From MWFE01 sp964481075 (lineage in GTDB: Bacteria > Bacteroidota > Bacteroidia > Bacteroidales > Tenuifilaceae): a stretch of 7,853 bases of DNA. The notes below the pieces were generated by a model. That model did no database searches, was not told the DNA's origin, and was given only the letters and a program-made list of their open reading frames with translations. The translations under genes and the position numbers were made by a program. The DNA is taken from assembly GCA_964481075.1 (NCBI GenBank), contig CAYZSD010000158.1, forward strand, positions 1 through 7,853, written 5' to 3'. Below are positions 4,314 through 7,853 of the stretch, one piece after another. Each line of letters begins with the position of its first letter. Position 1 is the stretch's first letter.

Positions 4314-5779
4314 ATTACAGCGACTTCTGTGTTTTTACGTCTTACATCACTCCCAGTATTTGTGGGAAGTCTCCAACCTTTTGCTTTTGCGCAGGCGATA
4401 TTGAACATTTCCCACACCTTTTCGTCCTTGAATTTGGCGTGAAGGGTTCCTTTTTTAAATACTTTTATTTCAAAGAAGCCCCAGTCAAGCCACTGGCCCC
4501 ATTCTTTGTATATGTACTTTTTGGGATAGGAAAAATCACTGTCACCTCTTACTTGTACAGGCCTAAAAAAGTCGTGAAGGGATTCGTAATCATCATAGTT
4601 TTTACCTGTTAAAAAGCAAAGAGCTTTAACTAACTCGTCAATCTTTTCACCTGTGTTACTCCATCTAATTTCAGGATGACCACTATAACCCATTGAGACA
4701 CCGCAGCGGGGTGCGATAAACTTCATTCCAACAAAGTACATGGAGTTGGTTTTCCATCCGGGAACGTTTGAGCGATTCTCACTGTGATGTTCCGTAAGCC
4801 AGTCGAACACCTCGACCAGGACTTTACCCATTCGATCTCCATGTGTTCCAATTATCAGTTCAACCATACTTTGAATGTTGGACATGGTAAATGGGACTTG
4901 CTCTTGCTTCTCCACAAACTTATTCAGCTGGCCCATGACTGAACTGGTTGTGTATTTCTCCATTTTCATCTTTGCAAACACGGTTCGCCAGGCTGATTTT
5001 TGAAGTTCCTTTTTGAACGTGTCTCTATCCAATTTATAATGGCTTTGAGCTTTTGCCCCAAACTCTATTCCCAGGTGAAGGGATATAGGCTTTATCAGTT
5101 CGTTAATTTGCTTGTTGGCCTCCATCACAGAGTCAAACATTTTAACAGCTCCCACGTAACGGTTAACAATATTCCTGATCTCATTGAAGCCCATCAATCC
5201 GTTCTCTTGCCTTTCGTGATCTTCTGTCATGTCGAAATAGCCGTCAAACTCATCGTCACCCTCACCTTTGGGCTTAAATAACTTAATGAATCCTATTTCA
5301 GCATCCGTTTTCCTGTCAGCCATGGAGAAAGCATCGCCCATGTTTTCGATTGAGCCGTTCGATTTGATTATTTGTCTTAAAAGTTTGCGTTCTTGTGTAT
5401 AGGCAAGGTCGTAAGTCTGGTAATTGCACAGCGATAAAATAGCGCATCCGCCTGGGGCAATGTTCCACATGTGTAGGATGTGTTTCTCGTCCGCTGAAAA
5501 TGGAGGATTCGCCACAATCAAATCAATATGACTTACTTGGTCGCTGGTCACACTCAAAAAGTCGTCTGCAATTAGTCGTCCTTTTTGCCCTGCAATTAAT
5601 TTGAGTTCTAAGTTTTTTTCGCAGCACAATACTTCTTTGGCTCCAAACTCATTTAGAATTTGAATCATTGCGCCGGATCCGGCACTTGGTTCAAGTACTG
5701 TTTTACCTTCTATGTCTATGCCCATTAACATGTGTTCAACCACATGCCGGGGTGTTGGAAAAAAATCTTTGTTAAACAT
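4310..5779 (-). CDS. DNA N6-adenine methyltransferase with DUF4942-type C-terminus
   Basis: This class I SAM-dependent methyltransferase is predicted to methylate adenine N6 in DNA. The N-terminal domain (about 1-180) begins FFPTPRHVVEHML (6-18), which fits this enzyme type. Next are the SAM-binding motif I VLEPSAGSG (28-36), an acidic residue after the second strand (E54) and the catalytic NPPF (91-94) preceded by LIVA. The C-terminal part (about 250-470, with EKYTTSSVMGQLNKF, GWKTNSMYFVGMKFIAPRCG and a WGFFEIKVFKKGTLHAKF end) resembles DUF4942, commonly fused to such methyltransferases in phages and mobile elements. The length of 489 residues is usual for this fusion. Its start overlaps the preceding stop by 8 nt. 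No restriction endonuclease lies nearby, so it looks like an orphan phage methylase for self-protection or regulation. The recognition sequence is unknown. Confidence 0.88.
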   Translation of the reverse strand: MFNKDFFPTPRHVVEHMLMGIDIEGKTVLEPSAGSGAMIQILNEFGAKEVLCCEKNLELKLIAGQKGRLIADDFLSVTSDQVSHIDLIVANPPFSADEKHILHMWNIAPGGCAILSLCNYQTYDLAYTQERKLLRQIIKSNGSIENMGDAFSMADRKTDAEIGFIKLFKPKGEGDDEFDGYFDMTEDHERQENGLMGFNEIRNIVNRYVGAVKMFDSVMEANKQINELIKPISLHLGIEFGAKAQSHYKLDRDTFKKELQKSAWRTVFAKMKMEKYTTSSVMGQLNKFVEKQEQVPFTMSNIQSMVELIIGTHGDRMGKVLVEVFDWLTEHHSENRSNVPGWKTNSMYFVGMKFIAPRCGVSMGYSGHPEIRWSNTGEKIDELVKALCFLTGKNYDDYESLHDFFRPVQVRGDSDFSYPKKYIYKEWGQWLDWGFFEIKVFKKGTLHAKFKDEKVWEMFNIACAKAKGWRLPTNTGSDVRRKNTEVAVI

Positions 5780-6119
5780 GAGTTACTTTTTTAGGTTTTA
5801 TTACCAATTTCATTGACGACAATAGTCTCATTTCATCCTCTTCGTCCTGAGCCTGAATAGCTAATTCAATTACTGACCGCAAAAAGTCAGAATCATGCCC
5901 GAAATTCTCGCTTGACTCAGGGTTTGCCAGTGTTTTGTCAACCGACTTGACCAACTGTCTGGTAGTTGATTTAATCCGGTTAATGAGCATCTTATCTCTG
6001 TTCCGATACATCCCACTATGTTTTAGAAGTGTCTCCACTTCAATGGCGTAGGAGTCGCAAATGTCAATTAAGATATAAGTGAGGTTGATCGCTATCTTTA
6101 AGCGTTCTGCTTTGTCCAT
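5772..6119 (-). CDS. Hypothetical helical protein (115 aa) directly after the helicase
   Basis: No family is recognised. The protein starts MDKAERLKIAINLTYILIDI and is predicted mainly helical. It has a basic middle (MYRNRDKMLINRIKSTTRQLVKSVDKTL), an acidic stretch QAQDEEDEMRLL, and a basic tail (KPKKVTHV). The N-terminal hydrophobic run is interrupted by charged residues, so it is probably not a membrane segment. Its ATG comes immediately after the helicase TAG and in the same frame, with no nucleotide between them. Termination-reinitiation is therefore the simplest reading, but TAG readthrough would make a fused 582-residue protein. Its 3' end overlaps the methyltransferase start by 8 nt. 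It may be a helicase accessory protein; this is inferred from position only. Confidence 0.65.
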   Translation of the reverse strand: MDKAERLKIAINLTYILIDICDSYAIEVETLLKHSGMYRNRDKMLINRIKSTTRQLVKSVDKTLANPESSENFGHDSDFLRSVIELAIQAQDEEDEMRLLSSMKLVIKPKKVTHV

Positions 6120-7520
6120 CTATACATCCTTTAGTAGTAAATCGAATAATTCATTTTGTATTTTCACTTCAATCTCGTTCACATCACCAGTGACCAGATT
6201 TGCGATTTCTCTTTTCCTGTCAATAATCTGGTAGATGTAATTGTCAATCGTGCCTTTCCCTAAAAAATAGGTGCATTGAACTGAGTCTTTTTGACCGATT
6301 CGATGGCATCGATCTTCTGTTTGTTCAAGATCTGCCGGGTGCCATGGAAGTTCAATAAACGAAACCCGTGAGCTGGACGTAAGGGTAATTCCAACACCCG
6401 CCGCTTTGATTGAGCAAATACAAACCATCGCTTCGGGGTCGTTCTGAAACCTGTCAATGTTCGCTTGCTTCATGTGCCCGGCCATACCTCCACGGATTAC
6501 ACAAGCATCCGGGAAAGCTTCTTTAAGAGCTGTTCCAACTTCACGCAAATGGCAGAATAGAACTATCTTTTCACCGGCCTTTACGACTTCGTTCACGTGC
6601 TCAACAACCGTGTCGATTTTACCCCTTGCAGATATTCCCTTTAGGATTCCGATTTGCACCAAGGCTTTCATCCGTAAGAGTCGGGCGGCTTCGGCATCGG
6701 TCTTTTGTTTGTACTCAACAAGGTATTTCTTGAGGTCGTTGAGTGCTATGTCGTATTCTTCCTGATTGCTTAATTCTGTTGGAAAAATAGAGCGAAGTTT
6801 CGCCGGCAGATCCTTTAAAACTTCGCTCTTTCTTCGTCTGATAAAACATGTTTCCTTTAGCCGTTCACCCAGTTCTGGAAGCTTCGCCTTGTCAAGCCAT
6901 TTAGCCCTGAACATGGAGGCCCCGCCAAAATCTTTAAGCCGTCCAAGAATCCCTAGTATTGAAACTAAATCTTCCTGAGTGTTCACAATCGGGGTTCCTG
7001 TGAGTGCTAATATGTATTCTTTGCCTGAGACTATCCCTTTAGTGAATTTGCTTTGCTGTGTTGAAGCATCTTTGAGCCTGTGAGCCTCGTCAATAATCAC
7101 AGATTTGAACATTGATATCTGAGGTCTAAATGTGATGTTTGATAGCTTCAATTCCCCTCTGGCGATATCCTGAACAAAGTATTTTTTAAGGCTTTCGTAA
7201 TTGACAATGAAAACATCTGCACTTGCTCCGGTACCGAAAGGGTTTAATTCAGGCTTTGCGAACATCCACCAGCTGTGCCGGTTTGCATCGTTTAAAATCA
7301 TTGCCTTGCGGTCGCTCCACATGTGCCATTCTCGCTGCCAGTTGAGTTTTAATGAAGCCGGACAGATGACCAAGCAAGGGAAAGAATTTGAATCTAATAT
7401 TGTTTTGATGCTTTGAACCGTTTTTCCTAATCCCGGTTCGTCACCAAGTATAAACCGCTTATTTTTCAGCCCGTATTCAATACCTTCATTTTGATACGGG
7501 AATGGTTTTAGTTCTGTCAT
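6120..7520 (-). CDS. SNF2-family DNA helicase/translocase (superfamily 2)
   Basis: This ATP-driven double-stranded DNA translocase probably acts in phage DNA replication, recombination or remodelling. The SF2 motifs are complete: a Q-motif-like PYQNEG (8-13), Walker A GDEPGLGKT (26-34), motif Ia VICPASLKLNW (51-61), DEAH (144-147), motif III LTGTP (173-177), the C-terminal RecA domain with IVLFCH and VCICSIKAAGVGITLT, and motif VI QTEDRCHRIGQ (400-410). The CHRIGQ signature is typical of SNF2 proteins and places this near the compact SMARCAL1/phage-type members; at 466 residues it has little beyond the two motor domains. It starts 12 nt after the upstream gene with the A/T-rich leader AAAAAATTAACAAT. 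The stop is TAG, the only TAG terminator I found among the complete genes here. Confidence 0.93.
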   Translation of the reverse strand: MTELKPFPYQNEGIEYGLKNKRFILGDEPGLGKTVQSIKTILDSNSFPCLVICPASLKLNWQREWHMWSDRKAMILNDANRHSWWMFAKPELNPFGTGASADVFIVNYESLKKYFVQDIARGELKLSNITFRPQISMFKSVIIDEAHRLKDASTQQSKFTKGIVSGKEYILALTGTPIVNTQEDLVSILGILGRLKDFGGASMFRAKWLDKAKLPELGERLKETCFIRRRKSEVLKDLPAKLRSIFPTELSNQEEYDIALNDLKKYLVEYKQKTDAEAARLLRMKALVQIGILKGISARGKIDTVVEHVNEVVKAGEKIVLFCHLREVGTALKEAFPDACVIRGGMAGHMKQANIDRFQNDPEAMVCICSIKAAGVGITLTSSSRVSFIELPWHPADLEQTEDRCHRIGQKDSVQCTYFLGKGTIDNYIYQIIDRKREIANLVTGDVNEIEVKIQNELFDLLLKDV

Positions 7521-7532
7521 ATTGTTAATTTT

Positions 7533-7853
7533 TTATGGCATTTTACAAACAACAATATGCCGTGGGTTCCAATAGCTAGGCCTTAATCCATAAACATACC
7601 CTCGCCCATTTTGGTCTGGAAGGGGCACGTTTCGCATTAGTTTATTGCCCGGTCCTCTTACACTCCAATCCTCTGGCCACTCTTTGACCTCCCATCGCAA
7701 AACTTCGCCCCATCCATCGCCTGAGTTCTTGCCGATGTTTGTACAGAATTGTAAAATTTCAGATATCTTATCTGGCCATCCTACACAATACCAGTCAATA
7801 TATTCACAGTGCCTATAATAAATCTTGATGTGAGCATTCTTAAATTTCCCACG
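7533..7853 (-). CDS. C-terminal part of a RAMP/Csf3-like protein, 5' end beyond window
   Basis: The frame is open from the window edge to a TAA at 7533-7535 and yields 106 residues (RGKFKNAHIKIYYRHCEYID at the start of the fragment). Conserved-looking features are DWYCVGWPDKI (20-30), a Gly-rich loop IGKNSGDGWGEV (40-51), WEVKEWPEDWS (54-64), LMRNVP (72-77) and a C-terminal GLRPSYWNP (89-97) ending in CKMP. From memory, the order 'IGK-Gly-rich loop-Trp-x-Val, LMR-x-x-P, RPxYW' resembles Csf3, the Cas5-like RAMP protein of type IV CRISPR systems, and its orphan phage homologues. The Gly-rich loop would be the RNA-contacting element of a RAMP fold. No repeats or other cas genes are visible in this window, and the N-terminal half is missing. 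The coding call is firm; the family call is tentative. Confidence 0.5.
   Translation of the reverse strand, partial: RGKFKNAHIKIYYRHCEYIDWYCVGWPDKISEILQFCTNIGKNSGDGWGEVLRWEVKEWPEDWSVRGPGNKLMRNVPLPDQNGRGYVYGLRPSYWNPRHIVVCKMP

Noticed and set aside
6260..6457. Minus-strand 65-residue frame inside the helicase
   Set aside because: It is an alternative frame through the helicase motif VI region, whose normal reading contains QTEDRCHRIGQ.
5000..7416. Plus-strand open frames opposite the adenine methyltransferase and the helicase
   Set aside because: All are antisense to strongly motif-supported genes and have no recognisable domain.
4310..7520. SNF2 helicase plus adenine and cytosine methyltransferases as a DISARM-like defence system
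   Set aside because: None of the defining DISARM genes (DrmA, DrmB, DrmC) is present, the helicase is a compact phage-type SNF2, and the context with SSB and an initiator is a replication module.

Overview
The window reads as the early/replication module of a tailed phage or prophage of a Bacteroidota host. The main reasons are an initiator of the Bacteroidota-phage type (N-terminus 'EIPYFKFFPSLWVTGDI'), a phage-style SSB ending in DDLPF, a SNF2-type helicase, a DUF4942-type adenine methyltransferase and a DUF4406 protein. Start codons are preceded by A/T-rich leaders rather than strong Shine-Dalgarno sequences. All supported genes lie on the minus strand, so transcription runs from position 7853 towards 1. 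No integrase, structural gene, tRNA, IS element or CRISPR array is visible, so phage versus prophage cannot be decided here.

First block, in transcription order (7853 to 2640), tightly packed with 4 to 8 nt overlaps or near-zero gaps: the C-terminal 106 residues of a protein with RAMP/Csf3-like features (7533-7853); a SNF2 helicase (6120-7520); a 115-residue unknown in the same frame, separated from the helicase by a single TAG (5772-6119); the DUF4942-type DNA adenine methyltransferase (4310-5779); a 63-residue unknown (4122-4313); a minimal nucleotidyltransferase-fold protein (3667-4095); a DUF4406 protein (3263-3670); SSB (2844-3269); and a 65-residue coiled-coil protein (2640-2837).

Regulatory gap (about 2500-2650). 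It holds a 9-bp inverted repeat across the coiled-coil gene's stop, a pair of 15-bp inverted arms enclosing a TATGTTTG sequence that resembles the Bacteroidota -7 box, and a 17-bp dyad just before a 54-residue HTH-like gene (2336-2500).

Second block (2286 to 1): the DnaD/DUF4373-like replication initiator with a (Lys-Asp)6 hexanucleotide repeat, a 162-residue conserved partner overlapping its 3' end, and a C5-cytosine DNA methyltransferase running off the window edge. The cytosine methyltransferase is the oddest item. Its reading frame is open from 1049 to the window edge except for nine extra nucleotides carrying TAA TGA. These sit exactly inside the catalytic Pro-Cys-Gln loop, and the frame resumes as CQPYSLAG.

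Taken together, initiator, SSB, helicase and probable loader/partner would serve DNA replication, while the two orphan methyltransferases, with no restriction enzyme in view, would protect or mark phage DNA.
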